Notes: generated by a model from the sequence alone, not told the origin. A stretch of DNA of 64,000 bases from Jannaschia marina (GCF_013404595.1 NZ_JABVAX010000004.1:124001-188000), one strand, 5' to 3'. Counted from the first letter of the stretch, positions 33,731 to 43,493 are shown. Made by a program: numbers and translations.

Positions 33731-34756
33731 ATGACCCATCAGAACCTTGTAGACGCGATCGGCAATACCCCCCTCATCCGCCTCAACCGCGTGAGCGAGG
33801 AGACGGGCTGCGAGATCCTGGGGAAGGCCGAATTCCTGAACCCCGGCCAGTCGGTCAAGGACCGGGCCGCGCTCTACATCATCCGCGCCGCCGTCGCGTC
33901 GGGCGAGCTGAAGCCGGGCGGAACCATCGTCGAGGGCACAGCGGGCAACACCGGTATCGGCCTCGCGCTCGTCGGCGCGTCGATGGGCTTCAAGACCGTC
34001 ATCGTCATCCCCGACAGCCAGAGCCAGGAAAAGAAGGACATGCTGCGCCTCGCCGGGGCCACGCTGGTCGAGGTGCCGCCGAAGCCCTACCGCGATGACA
34101 ACAATTACGTGCACTACGCCCGCCGCCTCGCCGCCGAACTTGCCGAGACGGAGCCCAACGGCGCGATCTTCGCCAACCAGTTCGACAACGTCGCCAATCG
34201 ACAGGCCCATATCGAGACGACGGGGCCGGAAATCTGGAAGCAGACGGGCGGCAAGGTCGACGGGTTCATCTGTGCCGCCGGTTCGGGCGGGACGGTCGCG
34301 GGCGTGGGCAGCGCACTGCAGCCCAAGGGCGTGAAGGTCGGGATCGCCGACCCGATGGGGGCCGCGCTCTACAATTTCTACACCGAGGGCGAATTGAAGT
34401 CCGAGGGGTCCAGCATCTCCGAAGGGATCGGGCAGGGGCGGATCACGGCGAACCTCGAGGGCTTCACCCCGGATTTCTCCTGTCAGGTCAGCGATGCGGA
34501 GGCCCTGCCGATCGTCTTCGACCTTCTGGAGTACGAGGGGCTCTGCATGGGCGGCTCGACCGGCGTCAACATCGGCGGCGCGGTCAAGATGGCGCGCCAC
34601 ATGGGGCCGGGGCATACCATCGTGACCATTCTCTGCGACTACGGCTCGCGCTATCAGTCTAAGCTGTGGAACCCCGCGTTCCTGCGCGAGAAGGGCCTGC
34701 CGGTGCCCCATTGGCTCGACGGCCCGGCGCGCGAGGTGCCGACGGTCTTCGCATGA
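33731..34756 (+). CDS. cysK: Cysteine synthase A
   Basis: PLP enzyme making cysteine from O-acetylserine and sulfide. The 341-residue protein has AIGNTPLIRLNRV, NPGQSVKDRAAL with the PLP lysine, EGTAGNTGIGLA, GSGGTVAGVG and GGSTGVNIGGA. GGAGG six bases before the ATG at 33731 fixes the start; the open frame continues upstream as a shadow through the Nudix gene. The stop overlaps the mechanosensitive channel gene as ATGA, starting a three-gene coupled run with alaX. Confidence 0.93.
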   Translation: MTHQNLVDAIGNTPLIRLNRVSEETGCEILGKAEFLNPGQSVKDRAALYIIRAAVASGELKPGGTIVEGTAGNTGIGLALVGASMGFKTVIVIPDSQSQEKKDMLRLAGATLVEVPPKPYRDDNNYVHYARRLAAELAETEPNGAIFANQFDNVANRQAHIETTGPEIWKQTGGKVDGFICAAGSGGTVAGVGSALQPKGVKVGIADPMGAALYNFYTEGELKSEGSSISEGIGQGRITANLEGFTPDFSCQVSDAEALPIVFDLLEYEGLCMGGSTGVNIGGAVKMARHMGPGHTIVTILCDYGSRYQSKLWNPAFLREKGLPVPHWLDGPAREVPTVFA

Positions 34757-37104
34757 TCCGCAGCGCGCCCATGACCTGGCTGATGCGCGGGCTTTCGGCG
34801 CTCGTCCTGGTGGCGACGTTCGCCTTGGCCGCGCTGGCGCAGGAGGCCGACCCGGAGGGGCAGGGCGACTGGCCGGCCCTGCGCGATCGGGCCGAGACGG
34901 CGCTCGCCTCGGAGGAGGTGTCGGTCGATGCCCTCTCGACGCTGCGCGCCGCGCTCGTCGAGCAGCGATCGGTCTTCGAGGAGCGGATGAACGAGGGCTC
35001 GGGCCGGATCGCGAGCGTGCGCGCGCAGATCGACGCCCTGGGGGCTCCTCCGGCCGAGGGCGAGGAGGAACCACCGGAGATCGCGGAGGAGCGCGCCGTC
35101 CTCGACGCCCGGCTCGAAGAACTGCTGGCTCCCGTGCGCGTGTCGCAGGTCGCCTTCGCCGAGGTCGACGGCCTCATCAGCGAAACTGATCGGCGGATCG
35201 AGGCGGCCTCGGCCGAGCGGACGCTGCGCAAGGCACCGGTGCCGATCAATCCGATCCACTGGGGGCCGGCGGCGTCGGAACTGACGGGATGGCTTGCGGC
35301 TCTCGGCCGCGACCTGTGGCAGCCCTTCTCCAGCCCGACGGCCCGGGCGGCCTGGATGTCGCGTGGCATCGAGCTCGGCGTTCTCGTTTTACTGTCCATC
35401 GTGCTCATCTGGCGCTCGGGTGTCTGGCTCGGACGGCTGCGTGACCGGGTCGCTCCGCGCGAGGGCGAGAGCCCCGGGGTGCGTGTCGTCCTGATGGCGA
35501 TCTCGCTCGCGCGGCTTGTCCTGCCGATCGTCGGGCTCGGCGTGGTGGCGCGGATCGTCGACCTGATGGGAACCGAGGGGCTGCGAATCGACGTCTTCAC
35601 CGACCTGCTGCCGGCGGTCGGCGTGATCGTCTTCTCGACCCGCTGGCTGGCGTTGCAGGCGCTCCCGCGGCGCGAAACGGCGCCGGCCTTCCTCGACATC
35701 GGGTTTCAGGGGCGGGCCGAGGCGCGCTGGCACGCCCTCATACTCGGCGTACTCCTCGCCGCGGCCCTCGTGATCGAGGAGATCGCGCCGCAGACCTCGC
35801 GCCCCGAGGTGCTGCGCAGCGTGGCGCTCTTCGTGCTGCTGGTGCTGGGGGGGCTCAATGTCGTGCGCCTCGGCCAGATCTTCCTCGCCGAAGGCCGGAC
35901 GGACGGTGAGAGCGAGAGCGAGGGCTTCTGGCCGCAGGTCCTGCGCCTTCTCGGCCGCGCGCTGATGGTGGTCGGCATCATCTCGCCCCTCGTCGCGGCG
36001 CTCGGCTACGTGAACCTCGGCAACGCGGTCCTCTGGCCGGCGGTGCTGTCGCTCGGGCTCGTGATGCTGATCGGGATCGCGCAGTCGCTGGTCTTCGACC
36101 TCTATGCCGTCGCCAGCCGACGGACGGATACGGGCCGCGACGCGCTGCTGCCGACGCTCATCGGCTTCATGCTGGCGCTGGCCGCTGCCCCGTTTCTCGC
36201 GCTCATCTGGGGCGTGCGGCCCTCGACGCTGGCCGAATGGTGGGCCAGCTTCATGCGCGGCTTCTCCGTCGGCGGAACCGAGATCTCGCCGGCGAACTTC
36301 CTGACCTTCGCCATCGTCTTCGTGATCGGGTTCCTGGTCGTGCGCCTCATCAAGGGCGTTCTGCGCACCAACATCCTGCCGAAGACGCGGATGGATTCGG
36401 GGGCTTCGAACGCCGTCCTGTCGGGCACGGGCTACGTCGGCATCACCCTGGCCGCCCTCATCGCGATCACCGCGGCCGGCATCGACCTGAGCGGCCTCGC
36501 CATCGTCGCCGGTGCCCTCTCGGTCGGGATCGGCTTCGGACTGCAGACGATCGTGCAGAACTTCGTCTCGGGCATCATCCTGCTGGTCGAGCGGCCGATC
36601 AAGATCGGCGACTGGGTCAAGGTCGGCGCGATCGAGGGCTTCGTGCAGCAGATTTCCGTGCGCTCCACCCGCATCGAGACCTTCGACCGGCAGGACGTGA
36701 TCCTGCCGAATGCCGATCTCATATCGGGCGTGGTGACGAACTACACGCTGCGCAACAACTCGGGCCGCGTGGTCGTCACCGTCGGCGTGGCCTACGGGTC
36801 CGACACGCGGCGGGTGCAGAAGATCCTCGAGGAGGTGGCCGAGGCGCATCCGATGGTCATCCTGAACCCCGCACCGCTCGTCACCTTCGACGGCTTCGGA
36901 GCCGACAGCCTCGATTTCACCGTGCGCGTCGTGGTCCGCGACATCCTCTTCAAGGTCATCGTCGCCTCGGAACTCAACCACGCCATCGCCGAGCGGTTCG
37001 CCGAAGAAGGGCTCGAGATCCCCTTCGCGCAGCGCGACCTCTGGCTGCGCAACCCCGAAACCCTGCGCGAGGCCACGCACGCGCCCGACCCGGAGTCCCC
37101 ATGA
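34753..37104 (+). CDS. DUF3772-containing mechanosensitive ion channel (MscS family)
   Basis: A 783-residue inner-membrane protein. A signal peptide or first helix (ALVLVATFALAALAQ) is followed by a periplasmic coiled-coil/DUF3772 region (about residues 30-180). Many membrane segments come next, then the MscS core near the C-terminus (GLAIVAGALSVGIGFGLQTIVQNFVSG, ERPIKIGDWVKV), which carries the pore helix and beta domain. It protects against osmotic downshock. MTWLM at 34771 is a possible alternative start. Overlaps with cysK and alaX indicate co-translation. Confidence 0.88.
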   Translation: MIRSAPMTWLMRGLSALVLVATFALAALAQEADPEGQGDWPALRDRAETALASEEVSVDALSTLRAALVEQRSVFEERMNEGSGRIASVRAQIDALGAPPAEGEEEPPEIAEERAVLDARLEELLAPVRVSQVAFAEVDGLISETDRRIEAASAERTLRKAPVPINPIHWGPAASELTGWLAALGRDLWQPFSSPTARAAWMSRGIELGVLVLLSIVLIWRSGVWLGRLRDRVAPREGESPGVRVVLMAISLARLVLPIVGLGVVARIVDLMGTEGLRIDVFTDLLPAVGVIVFSTRWLALQALPRRETAPAFLDIGFQGRAEARWHALILGVLLAAALVIEEIAPQTSRPEVLRSVALFVLLVLGGLNVVRLGQIFLAEGRTDGESESEGFWPQVLRLLGRALMVVGIISPLVAALGYVNLGNAVLWPAVLSLGLVMLIGIAQSLVFDLYAVASRRTDTGRDALLPTLIGFMLALAAAPFLALIWGVRPSTLAEWWASFMRGFSVGGTEISPANFLTFAIVFVIGFLVVRLIKGVLRTNILPKTRMDSGASNAVLSGTGYVGITLAALIAITAAGIDLSGLAIVAGALSVGIGFGLQTIVQNFVSGIILLVERPIKIGDWVKVGAIEGFVQQISVRSTRIETFDRQDVILPNADLISGVVTNYTLRNNSGRVVVTVGVAYGSDTRRVQKILEEVAEAHPMVILNPAPLVTFDGFGADSLDFTVRVVVRDILFKVIVASELNHAIAERFAEEGLEIPFAQRDLWLRNPETLREATHAPDPESP

Positions 37105-37817
37105 CCGAAGCTCTGTTCCGCGCCGACGCCTATCTGAAGTCGGCCAGCGCCCGCGTCGCCCGGCTCACGCCCGAGGGCGGCATCGTGCCCGACCGCTCGA
37201 TCTTCTACGCCAAGGGCGGCGGTCAGCCCGGCGACAGCGGTGCGATCACCTGGGACGGCGGGCGCTGCGAGATCGCGGGGGCGGTGAAGGGCGAGGGCGA
37301 GGAGCTGATCCTGGTCCCGGCCGAGGAGGCCGCGCTGCCGCCCCCGGGAGCCGAGATCGAGATGTCGCTCGATTGGGAGCGCCGCCACCGGTTCATGCGG
37401 ATGCACACGGCGCTGCATCTTCTATCGGTCGTCGTGCCGCTGCCGGTGACGGGCGGTCAGATCGGGGCCGAGAAGTCGCGGCTCGACTTCGGCATGCCCG
37501 AGGTGATCCACGAGCGCGATTTCATCCAGGCCCGCCTCGGTACGCTCATCGCCGAGGATCATCCCGTGACCGAAGAGTGGATCACCGAGGCCGAGCTCGA
37601 CGCGAACCCCGGTCTCGTCAAGACGCTCTCGGTCCAGCCTCCGCGCGGGGCAGGGCGTATCCGTCTCGTGCGCATCGGCGCGGGCGACAGCCCGGTGGAT
37701 CTGCAACCCTGCGGCGGCACCCACGTGCGATCGACGGCAGAGATCGGCGCGATCCAGGTCGGCAAGATCGAGAACAAGGGCAGGTCGAACCGCCGTATTT
37801 CGCTGACTTTCGGATGA
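37101..37817 (+). CDS. alaX: AlaX-type alanyl-tRNA editing protein
   Basis: A 238-residue free-standing editing domain that removes mischarged Ser or Gly from tRNA-Ala. FYAKGGGQPGDSG, the zinc-site HxxxH in MHTALHLL (about residues 101-105) and CGGTHV with the remaining Cys/His ligands are all present. The length and C-terminal motif match type I/II AlaX. Last gene of the cysK-mscS-alaX run. Confidence 0.9.
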   Translation: MTEALFRADAYLKSASARVARLTPEGGIVPDRSIFYAKGGGQPGDSGAITWDGGRCEIAGAVKGEGEELILVPAEEAALPPPGAEIEMSLDWERRHRFMRMHTALHLLSVVVPLPVTGGQIGAEKSRLDFGMPEVIHERDFIQARLGTLIAEDHPVTEEWITEAELDANPGLVKTLSVQPPRGAGRIRLVRIGAGDSPVDLQPCGGTHVRSTAEIGAIQVGKIENKGRSNRRISLTFG

Positions 37818-37850
37818 GGCGTACGCGGGCGCAGCAAGCGGCGCGTCCGC

Positions 37851-37940
37851 TTGACGATATTTATTCGAGGGTTGGTTAATCATTTAACCTAAACGTTGAC
37901 TTCACGGACCCTCTGATTAATCGTTCAATCAGAGGGTCCG
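37851..37940 (+). promoter_or_regulatory. Promoter/operator region of the purine-salvage operon
   Basis: This AT-rich gap holds TTGACG (37851) and TTGACT (37896) as possible -35 boxes. It also has the palindrome GGTTAA-tcat-TTAACC (37874-37889), the LacI-family-like core TAAACGTTGA (37890-37899) and a long inverted repeat at 37905-37940. The latter has perfect 14-bp arms (CGGACCCTCTGATT / AATCAGAGGGTCCG), an 8-nt loop with a central CG, and ends directly at the lacI ATG. Its right arm contains the AGAGGG that would be the Shine-Dalgarno. It can act as a repressor operator, or, if transcribed, as a hairpin hiding the ribosome site. Confidence 0.7.
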
Positions 37941-38918
37941 ATGGTCAGTATCAAGAAGATCGCGCAGGATATCGGTGTGTCGACGGCGACCGTCTCGAAC
38001 GCCCTGACGGGCAAGGGGCGCGTCTCCGAGCAGATGGTCGCGCGGATCCGCTCCCGGGCCGAAGAGCTCGGCTACCGCCCCAGCACGGTCGCACGCGCGC
38101 TCAAGACCGGCCAGACCGGGATCCTCGGGCTCGTCATGCCGGACCTGACGAATCCGCTCTTCCCCCGCATCGCGCAAATGCTCTCCATCGCCGCCGACAC
38201 GCGCAAATTCGGCATCCTGATCGCCGACTCGCGCGGCAGCCCGCAGGAGCAGACCGAGGCGCTCCGGCGGCTGCTCGACCGGGGCGTCGACGGGCTTCTG
38301 ATCGTCCCGCAGAAGGGCACCACGCCCGAGCCGATGCCCGTCCCGGTCGCCGTCATCAACACGGCCTCCGATCCCGCCAATTCCGTCTCGGCCGATCATG
38401 CCGGCGGCGGGGCGCTCGTCGCCCGGCACATCGCCGACATCGGGCATCGCCGGGTCGTCATCCTCGGCGGAGACGCCGTCTCCGAGGTCCAGCAGGATCG
38501 TATCGCCGGAATGACGCGGGCGCTGCCGCCGACGGTCGACGCCCGCATCATGTGGGGCGACGCCGGCATCGAACGCGCCGTCGCGGAGGTCCAGGCCGGC
38601 GCGACCGCGATCCTGACGACCTCCGACCTGATCGCCCTGCGGGTCCGCTCCGAACTCATGCGCGCGCAGATCCCGGCCCCGGATCAGGTCAGCCTGACCG
38701 GGTTCGACGACATGAGCTTCGCGCCAATCATGCACCCCGCGCTCACCACCGTCGCGCAGAACGTCGACGAGATCGCCGCCCGCGCCATCGACATCATCTC
38801 GACCAAGATCCGGGGCGGCACGCACCCCCGGGAGGGCGAGACCGTGCCGATGCGGCTCGTCGTCCGGCAATCCACCTCCATCCCGAACCACCCCGCCCAA
38901 AGGAGACCTTCCCGATGA
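37941..38918 (+). CDS. LacI-family transcriptional regulator of the purine-salvage operon
   Basis: A 325-residue repressor. It has an N-terminal HTH and hinge (KKIAQDIGVSTATVSNALTGKGRV ... RALKTGQTG, residues 4-60) and a periplasmic-binding-like effector domain (ILGLVMPDLTNPLFPRIAQ, GVDGLLIVPQ, LTGFDDMSFAPIMHPALTTV). It is the first gene of the operon and its stop overlaps the binding-protein gene as ATGA, so it is probably autoregulated through the palindromes directly upstream. The inducer is likely a purine base or nucleoside, by context. Confidence 0.88.
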   Translation: MVSIKKIAQDIGVSTATVSNALTGKGRVSEQMVARIRSRAEELGYRPSTVARALKTGQTGILGLVMPDLTNPLFPRIAQMLSIAADTRKFGILIADSRGSPQEQTEALRRLLDRGVDGLLIVPQKGTTPEPMPVPVAVINTASDPANSVSADHAGGGALVARHIADIGHRRVVILGGDAVSEVQQDRIAGMTRALPPTVDARIMWGDAGIERAVAEVQAGATAILTTSDLIALRVRSELMRAQIPAPDQVSLTGFDDMSFAPIMHPALTTVAQNVDEIAARAIDIISTKIRGGTHPREGETVPMRLVVRQSTSIPNHPAQRRPSR

Positions 38919-39934
38919 CCAAGAGCCTCGCCGCCCTGACCTTCTCCGCCGCGCTCGTCGCAACCGCTGCCGCCGCGCAGGAGACGCTGACGATCTCCGT
39001 CTATTCCTTCGCCCAGGACGCCTACAAGGAGGCGCTCTACGACCCCTTCGAGGAGATCTGCGGCTGCGAGCTCGTGATCGAGACGGGCAATTCCGTGGAG
39101 CGCATGGCCAAGGTCGAGGCCAATGCCGCCGATCCGGTGATCGACCTCGCGGTCATCTCCGCCCACGACGCCCTCAGCCTCGCGGAGAAGGGCCTGCTGC
39201 AGCCGATCGACCCGTCGCGGCTGTCGAACTTCGACAAGCTCTATCCCGCGGCCCGGGATCCGCTCGGCGACAACATGGCCGTCGGCTACACGTTCTACGC
39301 AAGCTCCATCGTCTACCGCGAGGATCTGATCGACATCGACAGCTGGGCCGACCTCCTGGGCGACGATCTGGCCGGCAACGTGGCGCTGCCCAACATCACC
39401 GGCACCCAGGGGCCGCTCACGCTGATGATGCTCGACAAGGCCGCCGGCGGGGACGGCAGCGATTTCTCCGGCACGATCACGGCCGTCGGGGAGGAGGCGG
39501 ACGACATCGTCACCTTCTACTCCCGCTCCTCCGAGCTCGCGCAGCTGATGAACCAGGAGGAGGTCATCGCCGCACCCGTCGGCCGCTTCGCCTGGAGCCG
39601 GTTCAAGAGCTCCCCGCTGCCCTTCGCCTGGGCGGAGCCCGCCGAGGGCCAGGCCGGCGGCATGAACGTGATGATCCTGACGGCCGACAACGGCAACGAG
39701 GAGCTGGCCTACCAGCTGATGGACTACTGGCTTTCGACCGAGGTGCAGACCCGCATCGCCGAGGCGCTGATCGACAGCCCCGCCAACGCGGAGGTCGTGG
39801 TCAGCGACGAGGTCGCCGAGAACCTCACCTACGGGGCCGATCTCATCAATTCGCTCAACATCCTCGCACCGGACGCCATCATCGCGAACCGCAACGCCTG
39901 GGTCGAGCAATGGAACGCCGAGGTCATCCGCTGA
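38915..39934 (+). CDS. ABC transporter periplasmic binding protein (Pot type)
   Basis: A 339-residue protein with a signal peptide (KSLAALTFSAALVATAAAAQ) and a type 2 binding fold (LTISVYSFAQDAYKEALYDPFEEICGCELVIETG ..., only landmarks such as YSFAQDAYKEALYDPF quoted as diagnostic). AAGGAGA precedes the ATG. It resembles polyamine/opine binding proteins, but its operon mates are purine enzymes, so a purine nucleoside or base is the better guess. Confidence 0.82.
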   Translation: MTKSLAALTFSAALVATAAAAQETLTISVYSFAQDAYKEALYDPFEEICGCELVIETGNSVERMAKVEANAADPVIDLAVISAHDALSLAEKGLLQPIDPSRLSNFDKLYPAARDPLGDNMAVGYTFYASSIVYREDLIDIDSWADLLGDDLAGNVALPNITGTQGPLTLMMLDKAAGGDGSDFSGTITAVGEEADDIVTFYSRSSELAQLMNQEEVIAAPVGRFAWSRFKSSPLPFAWAEPAEGQAGGMNVMILTADNGNEELAYQLMDYWLSTEVQTRIAEALIDSPANAEVVVSDEVAENLTYGADLINSLNILAPDAIIANRNAWVEQWNAEVIR

Positions 39935-39976
39935 AGCGGGCCACGGGCACGGGCGCCGGCACGAGAGGACAACCGG

Positions 39977-40801
39977 ATGTTTCTCAACCGCTCCGAAGGT
40001 CTGGCGCTCGCGCTGCCCGCGGCCCTCTTCACCTTCCTCGTCTTCCTCGTGCCCGTGGGCATCCTGCTGTCGGTCGCCTTCCAGAACGAGGACGGCGCGC
40101 TCAGCCTGCGGGGCTACCTCGACTTCTTCGCCCAGCCCCTGAACCGCGCGGTGTTCCTGCGGACGCTGAAACTCGGCGTCCTCGTCGCGCTGACCTCGGC
40201 GGTGATCGGGTATCTGGCCGCCTTCTGCATCGTGAACCTGCCGCCCGCCTCGCGCGGGCGCATCTTCGGGCTCGTCGTCCTGCCGCTGATGATCTCGCCG
40301 GTGGCACGCACCTACGCCTGGATCGTGATCCTCGGGCGCACCGGGATCGTGAACGACGTCGTCGTCGGTCTCGGCCTGTCCGACACGCCCCTCCGGCTGC
40401 TCTTCACCGAAACCGCGGTCTTCATCGGGCTGCTTCAGCTCTTTCTGCCGCTGATGATCATTTCGCTCGTCTCCTCGATGGAAAACATCCCGAAGGACGT
40501 CGTCCCCGCCGCCCGCGTGCTCGGTGCAAGCTGGCTTCAGGTCTTCGTCCGCATCATCCTGCCGCTGACGAAGGAGGGGCTGGTGATCGGCGGAACCCTG
40601 GTCTTCACCGGGGCGCTCACCGCCTATATCACACCGGCGATCCTCGGCGGCTCCAAGGTCCTGATGCTGGAGACCCTGCTTTACCAGAAGGTCAACGTCT
40701 CCAACGACTTCGTCTCCGCCAGCGTCATCGCGATGATCCTGATCGTGATGTGCTTCTCCGCCAACCTCGCGCTCAAGCGCGTCGCCTCGGTCCGGAGGTA
40801 G
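39977..40801 (+). CDS. ABC transporter permease, PotB-like
   Basis: A 274-residue inner-membrane protein with six predicted segments. The cytoplasmic EAA-type loop VPAARVLGASWLQVFVRIILP contacts the ATPase. It starts 42 bases after the binding-protein gene and is followed by the second permease after 7 bases; the pair should form a heterodimeric channel. Confidence 0.88.
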   Translation: MFLNRSEGLALALPAALFTFLVFLVPVGILLSVAFQNEDGALSLRGYLDFFAQPLNRAVFLRTLKLGVLVALTSAVIGYLAAFCIVNLPPASRGRIFGLVVLPLMISPVARTYAWIVILGRTGIVNDVVVGLGLSDTPLRLLFTETAVFIGLLQLFLPLMIISLVSSMENIPKDVVPAARVLGASWLQVFVRIILPLTKEGLVIGGTLVFTGALTAYITPAILGGSKVLMLETLLYQKVNVSNDFVSASVIAMILIVMCFSANLALKRVASVRR

Positions 40802-40808
40802 CCCGCCC

Positions 40809-41585
40809 ATGTCACGCCTCGCGACCTGGCTCATCCTCGCCGCCACGCTCACCTTCCTGATCGGGCCGTTCCTGATCGTCATCTTCGCGGGCCTGTCCGC
40901 AGGCGAAGCCCTCGCCTTCCCGCCGCAGGGGCTGTCGCTCAAGTGGTACGCCAAGGTCTTCACCGTCGAGAGCTTCCGGGCGAGCTTCGCGCTGTCGATG
41001 TTCCTCGCCGTCTTCGGCACCCTCGCCGCGCTCCTGATCGGGATCCCGGCGGCCTATGCGCTGAACCGCTACGACCTGCCGGGCGCCGAGACCATCCGCA
41101 CGATCGTCGCCGCGCCCATCATCGTGCCGGGCATCATCGTCGGCCTCGCCCTGCTGCGCTATTTCGTCGTGCCGTTGAACGTGACGATCACCCTCGCGCT
41201 CTTCGTCACCCATACCGCGCTGGTCCTGCCCTACGCGGTGCGTGTCGTCTCCTCGAGCCTCAACAACCTGCGCGCCGACATGGAGGAGGCGGCGGTGATC
41301 CTCGGCTGCACGCGGCTGCAGGCCTTCACCAAGGTCGTGCTGCCCAACATCCGGGGCGGCATCCTCGCCGCCTTCATCCTGGGCTTCGTGGCGAGTTTCA
41401 ACGAGGTGCCCGCCTCGCTCTTCCTGTCGGGGCCGGGCGTGCGCACGCTGCCCATCGACATGCTGTCCTACATGGAGATCACCTTCGATCCCTCCGTGGC
41501 CGCGCTCTCGGCCCTTCTCGCCTTCATGTCCGTCGCCATCGTCTTTCTCGCCGAAAGGCTTCTGGGGTTCTCTCGCTATGTCTGA
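40809..41585 (+). CDS. ABC transporter permease, PotC-like
   Basis: A 258-residue inner-membrane protein with six predicted segments and the EAA loop EEAAVILGCTRLQAFTKVVLP. Its end overlaps the ATPase gene by 8 bases. Together with the preceding permease it forms the membrane part of the importer. Confidence 0.88.
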   Translation: MSRLATWLILAATLTFLIGPFLIVIFAGLSAGEALAFPPQGLSLKWYAKVFTVESFRASFALSMFLAVFGTLAALLIGIPAAYALNRYDLPGAETIRTIVAAPIIVPGIIVGLALLRYFVVPLNVTITLALFVTHTALVLPYAVRVVSSSLNNLRADMEEAAVILGCTRLQAFTKVVLPNIRGGILAAFILGFVASFNEVPASLFLSGPGVRTLPIDMLSYMEITFDPSVAALSALLAFMSVAIVFLAERLLGFSRYV

Positions 41586-42591
41586 CGCTTTCGTCTCCCT
41601 CGCCGGCCTGACGCTCTCCTACGGAGAGACGGTGGCCGTCCCCGATCTCGATCTCGACATCGCCGAGGGCGAGCTGATCGCGCTGCTTGGGCCGTCGGGC
41701 TGCGGCAAGACGACCACGATGCGCGCGATCGCCGGGCTGCTGACGCCCGCGCGCGGCCGCATCGTCATCGACGGGGAGGACGTGACGCGGACGCCGGCCA
41801 ACAAACGCGGGATCGGGCTCGTCTTCCAGTCCTATGCGCTCTTTCCCCACCTCAGTGCCTTCGAGAACGTCGCCTTCGGCCTGCGCCTGCGCAAACGGCC
41901 CGAGGCCGAGATCCGGGCGAGGGCCGAGGCCGGGATGGCCACCGTCGGACTGACCGGCTTCGAGGGCCGCCGGCCGGCCGAGATGTCGGGCGGTCAGCAA
42001 CAGCGCCTCGCCCTGGCCCGGTCGCTCGTGATGGAGCCCAAGGTTCTCCTGCTCGACGAGCCGCTCTCGAACCTCGACGCGCGCCTCCGGCTCGACATGC
42101 GCAACGAATTGCAGCGCGTGCAGAAGGACACCGGGATCACGATGGTCTTCGTGACCCACGATCAGTCCGAGGCGCTCGCGCTCGCCGATCGCATCGTCCT
42201 GATGAAGGACGGCCGGATCGAACAGTCGGGGCCGCCCGCCGAGCTCTATGCCGAACCCGCGACCCGGTTCGCGGCCGATTTCATGGGCTTCGAGAACATC
42301 TTCGGCGTCGAGGGCCCCGACCTCGTCTCGGAGACGGGTCGCCTTCCGCTCGGGTATCCGACCGACAGCCCCATCCTCGCGTGGCGCCCGGACGGCGTCG
42401 CCGTCGGCGCGGGGCCGCATTCGGGGCGCGTCACCGCCAGCAGCTTCGCCGGCGGCCATCGGGAATACGTGATCGACTGCCCCCTCGGCCGGATCAAGGC
42501 GAACGCGCCGATCGACACCGCCGAGGTACCCCTGGGACGCGACATCGCCTTCGACCTTCCGCAGGCCACAGCCCGCCCGTTGGCCGCGTGA
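41578..42591 (+). CDS. ABC transporter ATP-binding protein, PotA-like
   Basis: A 337-residue ATPase with Walker A GPSGCGKTTT, Q-loop FQSYALFPHL, signature MSGGQQQRLALARSL, Walker B VLLLDEPLSNLD and switch His in VTHDQSEA. A C-terminal TOBE/OB regulatory region (about 245-337) follows, as in PotA and MalK-type proteins. Its stop overlaps the nucleoside hydrolase start as GTGA. Confidence 0.92.
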   Translation: MSDAFVSLAGLTLSYGETVAVPDLDLDIAEGELIALLGPSGCGKTTTMRAIAGLLTPARGRIVIDGEDVTRTPANKRGIGLVFQSYALFPHLSAFENVAFGLRLRKRPEAEIRARAEAGMATVGLTGFEGRRPAEMSGGQQQRLALARSLVMEPKVLLLDEPLSNLDARLRLDMRNELQRVQKDTGITMVFVTHDQSEALALADRIVLMKDGRIEQSGPPAELYAEPATRFAADFMGFENIFGVEGPDLVSETGRLPLGYPTDSPILAWRPDGVAVGAGPHSGRVTASSFAGGHREYVIDCPLGRIKANAPIDTAEVPLGRDIAFDLPQATARPLAA

Positions 42592-43493
42592 GCGGGGTCT
42601 GGGTCGATACGGACTTCGGTTTCGACGACCTCTGGGCGCTCCTGCTGCTGCGCCACCTGGGTCGGCCCGTCGCCGGCGTCTCGCTCGTGGCGGGCAACGC
42701 GGCGATGGCGCAGGTCGCGGCGAACGCCCTCGGCGCGAAACAGGCCTACGGATTCGACTGGCCGGTCTGGGCGGGCGCGGCACGGCCCCTGGCACGATCG
42801 CAGGAGACCGCCGAACGGATCCTCGGACCACGCGGAATGCGCAGCCGCGGCCGGCACCTGCCGCGGGTCGACACCGCGGGCCTGAGGGACGGGGCCGTCG
42901 GGGCCCTGCGCGACTGGCTCTGCGCCGACGGGGACGACGCGCGGCCGGTCCTGGCGCTCGGCCCCCTGACCAACATCGCACGGCTGGTGCAACGGCACCC
43001 CGAGGCGCTCCCCCGCATCTCGCGGCTCGTCTGGATGGGCGGCAGCGCCGGCGCGGGCAACCACACCCCCCGCGCGGAGTTCAACGCCGTCGCGGACGCG
43101 GAGGCCCTCGCCTGCGTCCTCGGGGCCGGCCTCGCCCTCGACGTGGTCGACCTCACCTTCTGCCGCGGGGTCGCCTTCGGCGCGGGCGATCTCCCCGAAA
43201 CCGACCCGCTGACGCGCGACCTGCTCGGCGGGTATCTCGACATCGCGCTCGCGCGCGGGCGCACCGGCATGGCGATCTACGACCCGCTGGCGGCGCTCGC
43301 GCTCGCGGCCCCCGACCGGATCGGGTTCACGCCCTGCAAGATCGAGGTCTCGACCGGACGCGGACCGGACTACGGCGCCACGTCGATCTCCCCCGCGCCC
43401 GGCACCGGCACGCGGCTGGCGACCCGCGCGGCGGGCGATCTCGCCCGCATCTGTCTCGACGCTCTGAAACGGGAGGCCCTCCATGGCCCGTGA
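42588..43493 (+). CDS. Nucleoside hydrolase (inosine-uridine preferring family)
   Basis: A 301-residue enzyme that splits nucleosides to base and ribose. The calcium/ribose motif is DTDFGFDDLWAL (a DTDxGxDD variant) at residues 6-17. FNAVADAEA carries the conserved Asn and Asp, and YDPLAALAL the C-terminal Asp. The start is a GTG overlapping the ATPase stop; the end overlaps adenine deaminase by 11 bases. This places base release directly between import and deamination. Confidence 0.87.
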   Translation: MSGVWVDTDFGFDDLWALLLLRHLGRPVAGVSLVAGNAAMAQVAANALGAKQAYGFDWPVWAGAARPLARSQETAERILGPRGMRSRGRHLPRVDTAGLRDGAVGALRDWLCADGDDARPVLALGPLTNIARLVQRHPEALPRISRLVWMGGSAGAGNHTPRAEFNAVADAEALACVLGAGLALDVVDLTFCRGVAFGAGDLPETDPLTRDLLGGYLDIALARGRTGMAIYDPLAALALAAPDRIGFTPCKIEVSTGRGPDYGATSISPAPGTGTRLATRAAGDLARICLDALKREALHGP

